Notes: a model not told the origin generated them from the sequence alone. Shown: positions 24,701 to 36,007, counted from the stretch's first letter. The stretch is DNA of 64,000 nucleotides from Nectonema munidae (GCA_030549495.1 JAUIRK010000923.1:434001-498000), one strand, 5' to 3'. Made by a program: numbers and translations.

Positions 24701-27700
24701 AAGAGCAGATCATCGATATAAAACTACTCTACAAACTATGTACAGTACAATTAATAGATCAATAACTTTGCGAAATCCTAAGAGTTTGGTTATGATATTG
24801 CTAGATCATTTTTCTGGAACTTTGCTATGCATGCCGCAAAACAAGAGGTTGAGAAGCATTGGTCTAGATATAGAAATTAAGGCAAACTATTCATCTATCA
24901 CTGATTTATATCTATAATATATTATAGCTTTTTTAATTTTTTTTGCACTTGTATCTAATATATTTTGATCGAATCGATAAAAATAATAATTTTCTGGATA
25001 CACACTAGATCCATTATAACATTAAAATCTGGTTTTAATATGAACACCTACAAATCATTGAATGGAACATACCAGGTTGATTCAATCTTTTAAAGCTGTA
25101 AAACATATATACATGACGCACAGAAGACAAAGTCACAGCCATTAATCAAAACTAAACTTCAACTTTATTGACGACATAGCAAATTCATCAAATCAACGAC
25201 GTCCAAGATAACTGATTAATATCTGCCTTTTAAAATTCATTTTTTTAGATTTGATTTTACTAAAACAATTTTTATAGACTAAATGCCCAAAAATAAAAAG
25301 GTTGGAGTTATTTTTACAAAACATAGTGATGAAGATAAATGTAACACATGTGATAAAATATTGAAATGTACTTATAGTTCAACTTCAGGATTAGCTTTTT
25401 GCATTAAATTTAAATAAAGATGCAGAAGTTGAGGTAAAAAGCCAGAAAACTCTTAACTTTTTTATGTTGGAAGAAGTCTCAAGAATGGCAGGCGTTGATA
25501 GCTTTAGATTTTATCGCATTGCAAATAGTGACTTCGTACAAGAATCTTTTAAAAAACGAAAGTACGAATATGCTATCGCTCCTCCGACTTGTCCAAATAC
25601 TGATAAAAATTGCAGAAGACTAAATTCATTCGTTTTCTCTTAGGGATGATTATTTTGGTTTGATCAAGAAAGTAAGAAAAGTGTGCAAAATGTTTAAAAA
25701 AAATACTTGTTAAAAAATGTCATTCTTCATAGAATCGTGAAATCAGAACACGGAAATGAAATACAATTAGTTCTTGATGTAAAAAACTCGCTGGAACAAT
25801 TTGCTTAATATGTAAGAAAGATTTTGTAAACATACAAGCTTTAGAAATCTGCTATAATGAAAAATTTTCTGAAAAGATTGGTATATACTGAAGAATCGTT
25901 GTCAGACTTTAAGACCACTTAAATTGTATTAAGTTCTTTATGCTCTAAAGATGCTAGCTTATTGAAAGCTGACAAGTCAATGACGCTCCTTCTTAGCAAG
26001 TTGGCAAAACAAGATTCGACTTAAGGGTAAGTTTCTCCAAAACAAGAATATGTGAAAAGAGTGCATAAATAATATTGTTTCTTCCCTCTAGCGATAACTT
26101 AATGATCCTGAAGATATAAATGAAATATCTAATACTTTTAAGATGCTTTCTCCATATGCTACTTCCGTGTATACAAGGCTGTTTTATGAACTTAATTTAG
26201 AACCTCATAGCAGTATAGGGAGCAGTAGTACGCATGAGACTCCCGATTAGGGTAACGTAAATGAATGCGATGACAATGATGAAGAAGATTTCAGAAAAAG
26301 TCTTCATCAAGAGATAGATAAATGGAAATCAAAAGCTTCTAAATTCTTAGTCAAGTCTTTTATTTTTAATGCAGAAAAAGAATTTGCATTATACGAAACA
26401 CTGAAAACGAGAACTGTAAATTTAGATCGATTATACAAGGCATTGAAGACAATCAAGTCTACAAGCTGAGAAGCCGAAAGAGCTTTTCTTCAGCAAGGTT
26501 TTTCATAACAAAAATTCGATCCAATCTCTCACCTACCACTTTTAATGCTTTATGTTTCTAGAAATTTTACTTTTTAAATAAGCTTATATACAAAATTAAG
26601 CATTGTCATTGCCATAATGATAATTTTAAAAGATGTCATTAAATTTTTATCTAAAGTTTTAAAATTTTGCTTTAATAATCATTTTTTTGATAATAAATAA
26701 AAACAAAATCTTATGCTTTTGGAATGTTATTTTAATTAAGATATTGCTGCTGTCTTATTCTAGATGTTCAAAATAACGATAAGTCACTTTTATTGATTTA
26801 AAAATTCATAATGAAAAAGGATCTAAATAAAAAGTTATAATGCATGCAAATTTTTAATTTATAATACAGTTTAACTTAATTAAAAATTTTCTCAAGGATT
26901 TATCAATAAAAACATTGTCGGTAATTAGCGACCTATAATTATAACGAATGCGCGTATCAATGACGGATAATATCAAATCTGATAACCCAACATTGTCGAT
27001 AATTTGCGACCTATAATTATAACGAATGAGCGTATCAATGACGGATAATATCAAATTTTGATTGAAGTAAACCTGAATATTTTCAACGTTTTTCAGAGAT
27101 CATGGAAAAAAGTAGAAAAATAATGGAACGAATAAAATTCTGTTTAATAGAACATTTTAAAAGCCAAGTAAACTGCAAATGTATGCTTTTCAAACAATGT
27201 TTTTACGCAAGAGAGAAGTAATTTTGCATAATTTATAACTTTAATTTTTTGAGGGAAAATTTTTAATTTAATATTTGAGCTGCCGTTTCCAAAACTTTAC
27301 GAAAAATACTTTTAAATAAAGTTTTCCAAATTTTAAGATATGACCAGAGAGAAAGAGTTGCTCATATGTCGCGTGTGCAACACAGTTGGCACAACCCTGA
27401 TTAAAAATATGAAACAGTTTAATTCTTAATTCTATGAAAGCGCATACTTTACTTTTAACAACAAAGAATCAAGAAGGTTGCTTGAATTAAGCTCAAGGAA
27501 AACGCTGTTCGATTGTAATTACCAGTAGGAAAGGCAACTTTTTATGAAACCAGACCCCAACGTAAAAGTTAACAAGAAGCAAAATAAAATAATGGTAAAG
27601 GAATTTACTTTAGGGCTTCTTTATGTGAGGCGTTGTATAAAATTAAAAAATGGATGTATTTTCCATTCACAAAATTTCATTAAATCGAAGTAAAATGCTC

Positions 27701-30700
27701 ACAAATATTTAAATGAAAAGAATACGCCTTGGAAATGTTTCTTTCTAACTAAAGAAGTCCCTAGCAAACCCATGGCTTTTCCATATTTGTTCATATGGAG
27801 TGCAATATTTTATGAGTTGCTTCAGAAAAAAATTAGAGGTGGGAAAATCGGTATTGTGTACCATGGTATATAAATCTAATCATATTCTTTGCTGTAAAAA
27901 GAGATAATAAGGTATCTAAAAATTTCTAAAAGAAACTTCTTCATTAGGTTGTTTTGTTTTTGATAACTTCTCCCCCAAAGCATAGATATCGGATAACGTA
28001 ACGAAGAAAATAAAAGCAATTCAATAAATTAAAGTCAAACTTAATCTTTTGGAATCTTCAATAGATTGCATCTCTTTAGAAGCTAATTTCGCAAACAGTT
28101 CAGAAGATTTCAACTTTTTAACGTAGAAAATGGAAAAGACAAAGGGGGTCTTTGGTTGCAAAGAACAAGAAACTTCTAACTTATTGAAAGAGTAGAGATT
28201 ATACTTCGTTAGGTTAATCGGCTCCACAAATGAATGCGATGTATTCTTGTTTATTTTACCACTCTTGCATGTTGGAATGGAGACTTCCAAAGAATTCAAG
28301 ATGACTCGTAAATCTAAAAATACAAAAATCAAATAAAATTATGTAACAAATAAAAAATAACCTAACAAACTGAAGAACAGACTTACAAACTAACAAAAGG
28401 ATTAGCTAGGTAAATAATTCAAGAACTACTAATCTACTAACACTTTCAACACAAATGCGATATAAGTGTCGCATATAATAATGATAAGCGGATAAACATA
28501 GGCCACAACCTATTTGTACAGGCATTGGTTTTCGAAGATACATCTCCTTTTCTTTTTGAAACAAATTTCATATAAATTAGAGCAAACGATTTTTATTTCC
28601 TGGCTCACTAGGGGGCAGAAGGTAGGCAAAGTTTACTTGGAGGAAGAGCATCTTTCAGAGATTCACGAGAAGAGTTTGGATTGTTTTCAAGGAGGCTGAA
28701 GCGTAGAAGGATTAGGTAGCGCCCAAAATTGAGATTAGAGCTCTTTTGAGCGCATAAATAGGACAGAATGTCGGAGTTGAGGCAAAAGGAAGAAATTTTG
28801 ATATCGAGTGCTTTCTTCCTGTTGCCTGCAGAAATGGTGGTGTTGGGGAGCAAGACTTGTATAACTTGGAAGAAAGGAAGCTCTACAAAAGTGCCATTGG
28901 TGTTGTTGGGAAGTATGGTGGGTAGGGAGAGCTTTTGGGCTTGGTTGAAGCGGTTGATCGAGAGTTGAAGGGTTGGGGGCAGGGAGTAAGTGAGGAATTC
29001 CGGACTTAATTTGTACCAAAACTTGAACACAACATGCATCATGGCTTCTTTCGTTTTGAAATGCCTACCATAGCCATACTTGGCAAGAATGCTTCTCAAG
29101 TGATCAAAGGAATACGAAAACAGAAGGGAACGGATAGACGCGTACGTGTAGTCGACGTTTGAGTGTAGATTCGTTGCGTAATTGTCTAACACGGTTAAAT
29201 ATATTTTTTACTTCATAGTGATACATTTTACGAGGATGACAAAAATATAAACATTTTTGCATTTAACCGATACATTTTCTGTAAATCATAAAATTTGGAA
29301 TTTATTGTGGTTCAAATTTTAATTTTTCCTTATCATTTAAAATATTTTAACGTTATACTTTATTTTTTTTAAAAAGTCAAAAACTGGAGTTTATATTTTA
29401 TGAGGAGGAAATATTTTATGAAGCTTTAAAAGTTTTTTATAAAACAAACATAGTAAGAATTTGATCAAAATTAGGAGTTAAATAAAGCGATTTTATGATT
29501 TCAAATTTCCAGTTTCAGATTTATTTTGTAACAAGGTTGAAATAAAAAAAAGAGTGTGAAATTCAGTTCCGCGGAAAAAAATTAACGAAGAAAATATTTT
29601 TAACACCCCTGTAATTTTTTTTTTGAATTTTTGAGCAATCCAGCTAAAGGAGGCTTTTAGTTCTGAAAAAAACATAAAACATCCTACGCTTTATAAGCGA
29701 GTATTAACCCGGTATGAATTAAGCTAAAACTAAGGATATCTTGATGAGGAATTATGAAAGGGGTCAACCAATGAATCCCAATCAACTATTAAAATTAGAA
29801 ACGCAAATTAGTATATACTTTCTAGATCATAAATTTTTCCTTCAAAATAAAGGCATTTCATTAAGAAAAAAAGTTGAAAGATAATATAAAAATTAGTTAT
29901 TAAATGACATTCTTACCTAAAATAAATCCAGGGCTGCTGCACCCTCCTCAAAACATGCTATTTGATTGATGTAAGAAGGATATATGTAGAAAAGTGTCGA
30001 TAAAGTAAGTTCTGATACCCTTATGTATCAAAGGACTAAATGTCTAAGAGGCAAATGATAACAAGTATGCACCCTCCCCCCCCCTCTCCACTCCACTTGG
30101 CTAAATATATATCTTTCATAGTCTGTATAAGAAACAACTTCTTAAAAGATAAGAAATTTTCTCGAGAAATTAAATTCTGGCTCTGGGAACATAATTTTCA
30201 GATTTTCCAGTTTTTTCATGTGAAAATTTTTATAGCATTTAAAAAATCACTGTGATTTCGACATTAAGTTCTTGCTCAACAAGTAAAAAACTAAATTTTA
30301 TGGGTTAAATATCAAAAATTTTAAAAATATTAAAGATAAGGAGCGAGTCTTTTTAATTGAAAAAACTTCACATTTTTCTTTAGATCAAAAATTTTTTGCA
30401 ATAATTTCTTGATTATGAAGTCAAAAAATATGATTTTTTACGTTAAAAGTTGTTTGCCCTGAATAAAACATTATAGAGAACATTAAGTGTAGGTAAAGAA
30501 AAGTATATTTATATATTAAAAAAACCAAAAGTTATGCCGTGTAATAATATTAATAATAATTATTTTAATAGCAAATAGAACAGTTTTTTAAATTGTAAGA
30601 AACTAGAAAAATCAAGCATTTCATTTATATTAATAATTAAATTTCATTTTAATGATGATAGATTTTAATATATTTAATCATTAGACACATTATTAATATT

Positions 30701-32088
30701 GTGTTCGTGATGTAAAACTTCGTTTGTTTTAATTCCAAGCACTTTCTCAAGAAGAAATAAATTAAACAGAAACAAGGAAGAAAAACTCACGGTTTTACAT
30801 CATACTGCTTTAACATTTTTCATATGATGTTTAGTAAACATTTTCAATCATAAAGTATCAATTCAAAGCTTCTATAATGAACAAATTTTAAAATTTAGTG
30901 CGACGATCGCATTATTGAGAAATTGTCTATGCATCGACGTATGTTCAGAACCAGCATCAGTGTCACAAAAGGTCCCAGATAAGCATTTCATTCATATTAT
31001 TAATAATTATATTTCATTTTAATGATGATAGAATTGAGGAGTATGGTGCTTTATAGCAATTTCTTTAAAACTTGAATCGTAACTTTATAGATAAGGCAAT
31101 ATACCATATTAAAATAAGTATATTCATTAATCAGCATGATAAATTGGGAAAAAAATTCTTTTGTAGAAATAACTTCTTATAAAATACTCTTTTTTCTTGC
31201 TTTATATCGGAGAGACAGGATTTTGTGATTATAATAATAAAAGGGTAAATCTTCAGCTTTTAATTAACAGTATTCGTAGTATTTTTTCCACGATTCTAAT
31301 ATTTCTGAAAAAACATTATATATTCGGGGAATATAATGCGATGATATGACAAATCATTATTAAAATGAAAATTTCGACTCTATGATGAGTCTTTTTCAAC
31401 TCAAGTCAAGCAGAAAATGTAGGGAATGGCTTTTGTGGTGAAGATGTAAAGAAAGGATTTCTTGTGAACTACATCTTCACCACAAAGGCCTTTTTTACCT
31501 CCGCTTTCTACCCGACAAAAGTTCAAAAAGACTAATGGAGTCGAAATAATCTCTTTAACCCATTAAGTACAATAGAAATCAGACGATATATAAAAAAACG
31601 CAGACGATTTATATTCAAAGTCATTGAAAAAAGCAGACAAAGATGAAATTACTTGTGTTTCCAAATGTGAACATTGGGACTTAATGGGTTAAATAAAGAT
31701 TTGTCATATTAGCCTATTATATTCCTCGCATATATTTTGTAATGCATAATATGATAGCCGTTCTTCGTTCAGCCTCACCCCTCTGTTAAATAATATATTT
31801 TTATATACAATATGTCATTATAAAAATCTGATCTGAGAACACTGGTTCCGACAAAGAATGCTTGCATGTATATATCATTTGAATTTTTGTAGTGAAATGG
31901 AGGAAAGTGAAGTACTTACGATGAGTTGGAAACCGTGGCAAGTTGGCCAATCTGACGCCCGGGTTGTTGAATGCGAAGTGCTTGTGAGAGGACATCGTGG
32001 ATAAGATGGTTTCGGGAGGTGATGACATTGTTATCACTGGCAGTGATATCGGAGGAGCGGAAGATGCCACGTTCCGCTTATTCTTCAT
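18717..32088 (-). CDS. PIAS: PIAS-family E3 SUMO ligase, six coding exons, complete
   Basis: SUMO E3 ligase that docks UBC9-SUMO and substrates in the nucleus; the Drosophila homologue is Su(var)2-10. Minus-strand exons: 31920-32088, 28637-29185, 28041-28313, 23591-23825, 19888-20060 and 18717-19825. They total 2508 bases, 835 aa, and phases match at all five introns. Domains: proline/serine-rich N-terminus; SAP domain (about 74-112, IRSLLFSYSFDHLRSIL); PINIT domain (about 158-330, starting LPFFQVIQVLL); SP-RING (about 348-409, with CPL, CRAFTCSHFQC and CPIC, zinc ligands Cys370, His372, Cys393 and Cys396 plausible); then YFLEILKSA and an acidic segment with DIVLLDS. The last exon encodes about 370 residues rich in Asn, Gln and Ser and ends IPLIDLVDLD, a SUMO-interaction-like motif. 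Family members are usually 550-650 aa; the excess is this tail. Weak points: the AG at 29186-29187 has a poor pyrimidine tract, and the donor at 28040 is GTTTGA. An AG just upstream of the ATG suggests a spliced 5' UTR. Confidence 0.92.
20774..20808. repeat. Short hairpin in PIAS intron
   Basis: GCACACCTA and TAGGTGTGC form a 9-bp perfect stem around a loop of about 17 bases. Isolated; probably an incidental inverted repeat. Confidence 0.4.
21279..21310 (+). mobile_element. hAT-type terminus (CAGTGGTTCCCAACC)
   Basis: CAGTGGTTCCCAACCTTTTT is the typical left end of hAT elements of the Charlie type. I found no matching right end or 8-bp duplication in the following 1.5 kb. The stretch to 23590, the rest of PIAS intron 5 in gene order 4 to 5, is AT-rich with no recognisable gene. 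Confidence 0.45.
24135..24259. mobile_element. piggyBac MITE, subfamily C, 125 bp
   Basis: TTAA at 24131-24134 and 24260-24263; ends CCCTTTGAGGACC and GGTCTTCAAAGGG. The interior has two inverted GCAGACGAAT/ATTCGTCTGC motifs and a small CCAGTGGGACGACACCAGTG repeat. It is the best preserved copy of a third subfamily whose decayed relatives lie at 47.1, 48.05 and 58.3 kb. Located in the large PIAS intron. Confidence 0.8.
24474..24604. mobile_element. piggyBac MITE, subfamily A, 131 bp
   Basis: Left TTAA at 24470-24473, right TTAC (one change) at 24605-24608. Almost the same sequence as 1234-1363, including three GCAGACGA motifs and the ATTACTTATGTTCC/GGAACATTGGCC terminal region. It lies 214 bp from the subfamily C copy in the same PIAS intron. 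Confidence 0.82.
25283..26580 (+). mobile_element. hAT transposase relic (BED finger to dimerisation domain)
   Basis: Starts at ATG 25283 with MPKNKKVGVIFTKHSDEDK and a BED-type zinc finger CNTCDKIL...STSGLAF. It ends about 1.2 kb later with EAERAFSSAG-like residues (EAERAFLQQG in one frame, shifting), FFITKIRSNLSPTTFNALC, the conserved hAT C-terminal dimerisation motif. The frame is interrupted by several stops and shifts, so it is inactive. Same strand opposite to PIAS, inside its 4.2-kb intron. Terminal repeats were not identified. Confidence 0.75.
26913..27059. repeat. Two-copy tandem repeat, unit 78 bp
   Basis: CATTGTCGGTAATTAGCGAC at 26913 and CATTGTCGATAATTTGCGAC at 26991 begin two copies that agree through ACGGATAATATCAAAT. 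Three substitutions are visible over about 70 bp. It lies shortly after the hAT relic and may be a duplicated subterminal region of it. No gene. Confidence 0.8.
30615..31034. repeat. Pair of dispersed 50-bp direct repeats
   Basis: AAGCATTTCATTTATATTAA...TTTAATGATGATAGA at 30615-30663 returns at 30982-31033 with small differences. Surrounding PIAS intron sequence is AT-rich and otherwise featureless. Confidence 0.55.
31314..31744. repeat. Foldback element interrupted by a piggyBac MITE
   Basis: Left arm (CATTATATATTCGGGGAATA ... ATTTCGACTCTATGATGAGTC ... TTTGTGGTGAAGATGTA) and right arm are reverse complements over about 140 bp around a short loop near 31455. The right arm is split by the TTAA-flanked MITE 31559-31688. 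With that removed, the foldback is about 297 bp. It is therefore older than the MITE. Located in the first PIAS intron. Confidence 0.72.
31559..31688. mobile_element. piggyBac MITE, subfamily A-like, 130 bp
   Basis: TTAA at 31555-31558 and 31689-31692; ends CCCATTAAGTAC and GGGACTTAATGGG. Interior matches subfamily A (CAGACGATATATAAAAAAAC, TTCAAAGTCATTGAAAAAAG). Inserted in the right arm of the foldback at 31314-31744. Confidence 0.82.
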
Positions 32089-32198
32089 TTTCTTCCTGCA
32101 ATCTAAGGATAATATAAAATATCATCGATTTTTACAAACACGCAGACACATATACAATAAGGAAGTCAGGAATTTTTATTTGGATGGGCCAAGAGGGG

Positions 32199-32324
32199 GT
32201 AATGTTGCACTATCCGTACATCGATAAACGTCTTTCCTATGCAATTGGCTTTTTATCAATGCATCGATAAAAAGCCAATTGCATAGGAAAGACGTTTATC
32301 GATGCACGGATAGTGCAACATTAC
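32199..32324. mobile_element. Near-perfect palindromic MITE with 8-10 bp target duplication
   Basis: The 126-bp element reads almost identically on both strands: GTAATGTTGCACTATCCGT at one end, its complement at the other, and AAAGCCAATTGCATAGGAAA-type arms near the 8-base centre. Only one or two arm positions mismatch. It is flanked by the exact repeat CCAAGAGGGG (32189-32198 and 32325-32334). An 8 to 10 bp duplication suits hAT or MULE-type integration. The near identity of the arms points to recent insertion or arm homogenisation. It lies about 110 bp upstream of the PIAS start codon, in the likely promoter or 5' UTR. Confidence 0.85.
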
Positions 32325-33740
32325 CCAAGAGGGGCACTATACTCTGTATTTTTGCCAACACGCTTCTCTGTCTGAAATTAAAGTAACAAATATAGGTACA
32401 ACTCTACTATTTATGCTATGAGAGCTCCTTTATCTACTTGTCTCTTTCTATTTCTTTGCTAACATTTCTGATTTTATCATGGTTTGTGTTTCCTATTTTC
32501 GTTTTTCATACGAGTATAAATTAGCTTTCTTATTACAGGTAGAAGACAAAAATTTTACATCCTTTTAACGTCCTCATCCTCTGATCATTTAAAGCATCCG
32601 CAATAACATCCGCATCAGCAATTTTCAAACATTTTTCTTTCTTTTTATATACTGCAAAAAAAATTTCACAATTTTTCAATTTTTACTTTATCCAAATTTT
32701 TTATGATAAGTATTTCTTTATGATAACATATATACACTGTGACATCTTCTCTCTAAATTTTCAAGAACTATAAAACTTGTGTTTGCTTAGAATAGCAACC
32801 ATGATCCCACATCCACTAAAAAAATTAATTCTCACATCCGCACCCGCTAGGATACAAAAAATTTTACATTCGATACATCTCTAATATATATACTAAGTGT
32901 GGGCTAGTGTTGACACCATGATTCTGAAATCCAAGAACTCCATCGATTCTAATAAAGAATAAAGATATCGAAAAAGAAAAATTTTGTTGCTCCAATTTGA
33001 AATTTTCCTTGATTAAAAAAGGAACTAAACGATATTCAACAAAAAATTAGCAAGCATTTCAAGATATAGGAAGGAAGAGGAAAGCACACACGCTCAGGAA
33101 AGGAAGAGCATTTTCAATTACTAAAATGTTCCTTTCAAAAACAAAGATTTCAGATTTCATCTTAGCGGTTCCATCAGGCCTTTTGAAAAATCCGAATTTT
33201 GATGTAATTGTTTATTGTTTATTACATAAGTGACTGAGCCAATCTGCACCATCGGAAAGGTTTTTTTTATTACACTTTATAATTTGTTATTTTTTTATGC
33301 ATTTTTTCTTGAATAAATCTTTCTTTCAAAAACAAAGACAAAAACAAGACTTTCTCATGATACTTTGAATGCTCAAGTGTTTTTAGGAAGTTACGTCCCC
33401 CAAAAGGATATATGATTATTATATCATTTTTATGCGAATAACATGTTTTAAATATGGCTAAAATTAGCGGGCTTTTAGCTCATCTTCAATTTGTGGAAAA
33501 AGGCGTAAAATGTGAGCTAGCTATTCTTAGCATATGCTAGAGTTAGATTGATATAAGAAATAAAATATAAAACTTTAAATAATAAAGTAGAAATTCTTTC
33601 CCAAAATCTTTTTCAAATATTTGGAAAAACGGCTAACCCTAAACACTTATATACACTAATGCAAAAAATTACAAATAAATAAATGCATCAATTATGCAAA
33701 TACTTGAAAATGTTTGACTAATGTTTCAATTTTGTTTTAA

Positions 33741-34086
33741 CCCATTAAGTCCCAATGCTCCTATTTGCAGGGTTGCCAAGTTTAAGAAATTTTTATGAGG
33801 GAGAAAATTTTTCGTCTGGATGAAACGGGATGGAACGCATAAAGCAGCTAGCAAGAACTTCGGTTTACTGGCCGAACATTACTGATGACATTGAAGCCAC
33901 CTGCAGGAGTTGTGTTTCTTGTGGACAACTCAATATGCGAGAGTCTCCCGCCCAATGCGGGAGACTTAGCAACCCTGCATTTGGGAACATAAGTAATTTC
34001 ATCTTCGTCTGCTTTTTTAAATGACTGTGAATATAAATCGTCTGCGTTTTTTTAGATATCGTCTGATTTCTATGGTACTTAATGGG
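33741..34086. mobile_element. piggyBac MITE, subfamily A-like, split by a younger element
   Basis: TTAA at 33737-33740 and 34087-34090; ends CCCATTAAGTCCCAATG and TACTTAATGGG. Orientation is reversed relative to 1234-1363. Between 33767 and 33978 it contains a 212-bp insertion; without it the MITE is about 134 bp. Confidence 0.78.
33767..33978 (+). mobile_element. 212-bp inverted-repeat element carrying a retroelement integrase fragment
   Basis: Ends GCAGGGTTGCCAAGT and ACTTAGCAACCCTGC form inverted repeats, with ATTTG repeated on both sides as a probable short target duplication. Inside (33830-33955) the plus strand encodes ERIKQLARTSVYWPNI and a pair of CxxC cysteines (CRSCVSC), the zinc-binding region before the integrase core of Gypsy/BEL-type retroelements, also carried by Ginger DNA transposons. 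Only this small part is present, so the element is a broken fossil. A GTCTCCCGC/GCGGGAGAC hairpin sits near the right end. It inserted into the piggyBac MITE. Confidence 0.6.
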
Positions 34087-34240
34087 TTAACTTTATAAAA
34101 ATACTAAAAATGTGATCACACTGCGTTTGATTCAGACAAGAGGCGTATTTGCGCACATTTGATATATTCCCATAAAATGTTAAACATGGAGAAAATCTTC
34201 CTTTTCTTGCTTTTGTGTAAAAAGCAAGTTACTTATAAAG

Positions 34241-34368
34241 GTAAAAAGGTAGTGTGGGATCGAGAAGGCGCAATTGAAACGCTTGTATCGAACTATGAGG
34301 AAAATAGGCTTAATGAGGGATCGAACGTAAGACCATGAGTTATGGAAACCCATAATCTAACCAACCTT
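34241..34368 (-). repeat. tRNA-derived SINE copy
   Basis: Reverse-orientation member of the SINE family seen at 1928-2088, with GAGGGATCGAACGTAAGACC as the B-box side, GAGTTATGGAAACCCATAATC as the A-box side and GAAGGCGCAATTGAAACGCT as the body. Immediately followed by a piggyBac MITE. Confidence 0.6.
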
Positions 34369-34370
34369 AA

Positions 34371-34500
34371 CCCGTTATCGACCAGAATAATCAGACGATA
34401 TCTAATGCAAAGCAGAAGATTTGTATTTAAAAGCATTAATAAACGCAGACGATTCACATTTTTGTAAAGCCAACATATGTCGACTGTGGTCGATAGCCAG
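34371..34500. mobile_element. piggyBac MITE, subfamily B, degraded right end
   Basis: TTAA at 34367-34370, then CCCGTTATCGACCAGAATAA, reverse orientation of subfamily B (CAGACGATATCTAATGCAAA, then GTCGACTGTGGTCGATA). The right terminus has mutated to CCAGATAA. It starts directly next to the SINE. Confidence 0.65.
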
Positions 34501-34772
34501 ATAATCACGCCCCCTACTTACAGAACGGCCTTATTATATTTTATCCTTTTCGGCTTAGTTTTTTTCAAGCAATTTTTACACAAACTTTACTTTTTTTCTA
34601 AAATAATAAGAAATTAATTGTTAAATAATCATGATTGAACTTATATATAACTAACTATCGACGTAGTTTACAACAAGAAAATTTTCTTGAAACACAAAAA
34701 AATTGCAATTTAAAATTGTTTTTGTAATAAAAAAATTATTTTAATGTATAGTGTATTCAATGGCACTTTTGT

Positions 34773-35427
34773 TCATTTTAGTGAGAATATACAAAGAAGA
34801 AATGAATAAAAAGCAATTTCACAAAGAAATCCACGAAAGAAAAAGAAAGTTTTACTCTTCGGTCTCATTTCTTCATCAATAGATGGAGTATATTTAGGAA
34901 ATCCGTAATTCACTTTCTTTCGTTTGCGCAACACTCGAGAACATTCTGAAAAAAAACGATAAAATTATCCATAACAATAAAACTATAAAATCAGGATATA
35001 AAAACAGAGCTAAGAAAAATGTAATTCAAATCATAAATCTATTTAAAAACATTGGTTGCGAATCAGGAAATGATTTATGGTGTCAATTGTTTCAGCCCCA
35101 ATGCTTCGTATTGGAACCAATCTTTAAATTGAAATAAAATTTGAAAAAAATAATTTTTTAAAAATAATAGCAGTATAAGTAGCGATAAAATAGAATCCAT
35201 AATTTTCAAATTATGTTTTGAAAAAATAAAAAAAAAGGAAAGGGTATACATTTTTATATCTTTGTTTTATTCTTATTTTTCTTTAATTTCAAGTCAATTT
35301 AAAAAATTCCTATTGTAGTCTAACATAATAAACGTAGATAATAAGCACATATGCTTTAATATTAAGGTATTTGTGTCAAAGTGTTAAATACAAAAAAAAC
35401 AAACTTACCTGGATTTTGAGGAGACAT
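34773..35427 (-). CDS. Tentative small spliced gene, basic protein of 63 aa or the N-terminus of a longer one
   Basis: Minus-strand ATG at 35427 gives MSPQNP, then donor GTAAGT (exon 35409-35427). An acceptor with an eight-T tract leads to exon 34773-34945, in frame: ECSRVLRKRKKVNYGFPKY, then TPSIDEEMRPKSK and a Phe-rich tail to TGA. A TAA directly precedes the ATG in frame. Upstream, TTAAG before AAAATTC is a good acceptor, and another GTAAGT donor at 35591 ends a GC-richer segment that could be a 5' UTR exon. The basic Arg/Lys-Val-Asn-Tyr segment with PS..EEMRP resembles, weakly, the conserved basic motif of shugoshin; that is speculation. A GTAAAA after EEMRPK could be a further donor, in which case the Phe-rich tail is intronic. 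No other exon identified. Confidence 0.35.
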
Positions 35428-35989
35428 TTAAATTAAAAGAATTTTCTTAAAAAAAAATAAATCCAATTTAATAAAACATTTAAAATTATTATATGAAAAA
35501 ATGGTTCAAAGAAAGTTTTGCAAAAATAAATTTAATTCGATTTGAGTACCATAATAAAAATATCATTATAAAGCAAATCTACTAAACTTACTGGTGATGC
35601 ACATGACTCGGATGAATTCGCTTCAGCGCCGCTCACAACACTCTATTTTTTTTAATTGGAAGCGCCGATCTGTTTTCTGCAGATCTAATTAAAAATCTGT
35701 TTCTTAGATATAATTGTTCACAGTTCGCGAATTTTTTCAGCCGAATGATTAGCGTTTAGTGTTTGGGAAAAGAATTGCCGTAGATCGACTAACACATAAT
35801 ATATCCGTAGTGTTTTCAGGATCCTATAAACTGATTTATTGAAGTCATATATTTGATTTTACACAAACAAAATACTTTTGATCTGCATTAGATTTGCTTC
35901 CATTTCAATATGAATTCTAATTATATACTATTTTCTTTATCATAACCTCAAAAATTTTAATAGTAAAAATTTTGGTACTTATGGGTTAT

Positions 35990-36007
35990 CCCCCCCCCCC
36001 CCCCCCC
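35990..36007. repeat. C homopolymer, 18 bases
   Basis: Uninterrupted run of 18 C. Similar C or G runs of at least 13 occur at 7486-7499, 44771-44783 and 50015-50032, striking in such AT-rich DNA. Confidence 0.9.

Noticed and set aside
29135-29192. Start of the PIAS SAP exon taken as a translation start
   Set aside because: The frame at 29192 begins with GTG, not ATG. An AG at 29186-29187 and matching phase with the 31920-32088 exon fit an internal exon better.
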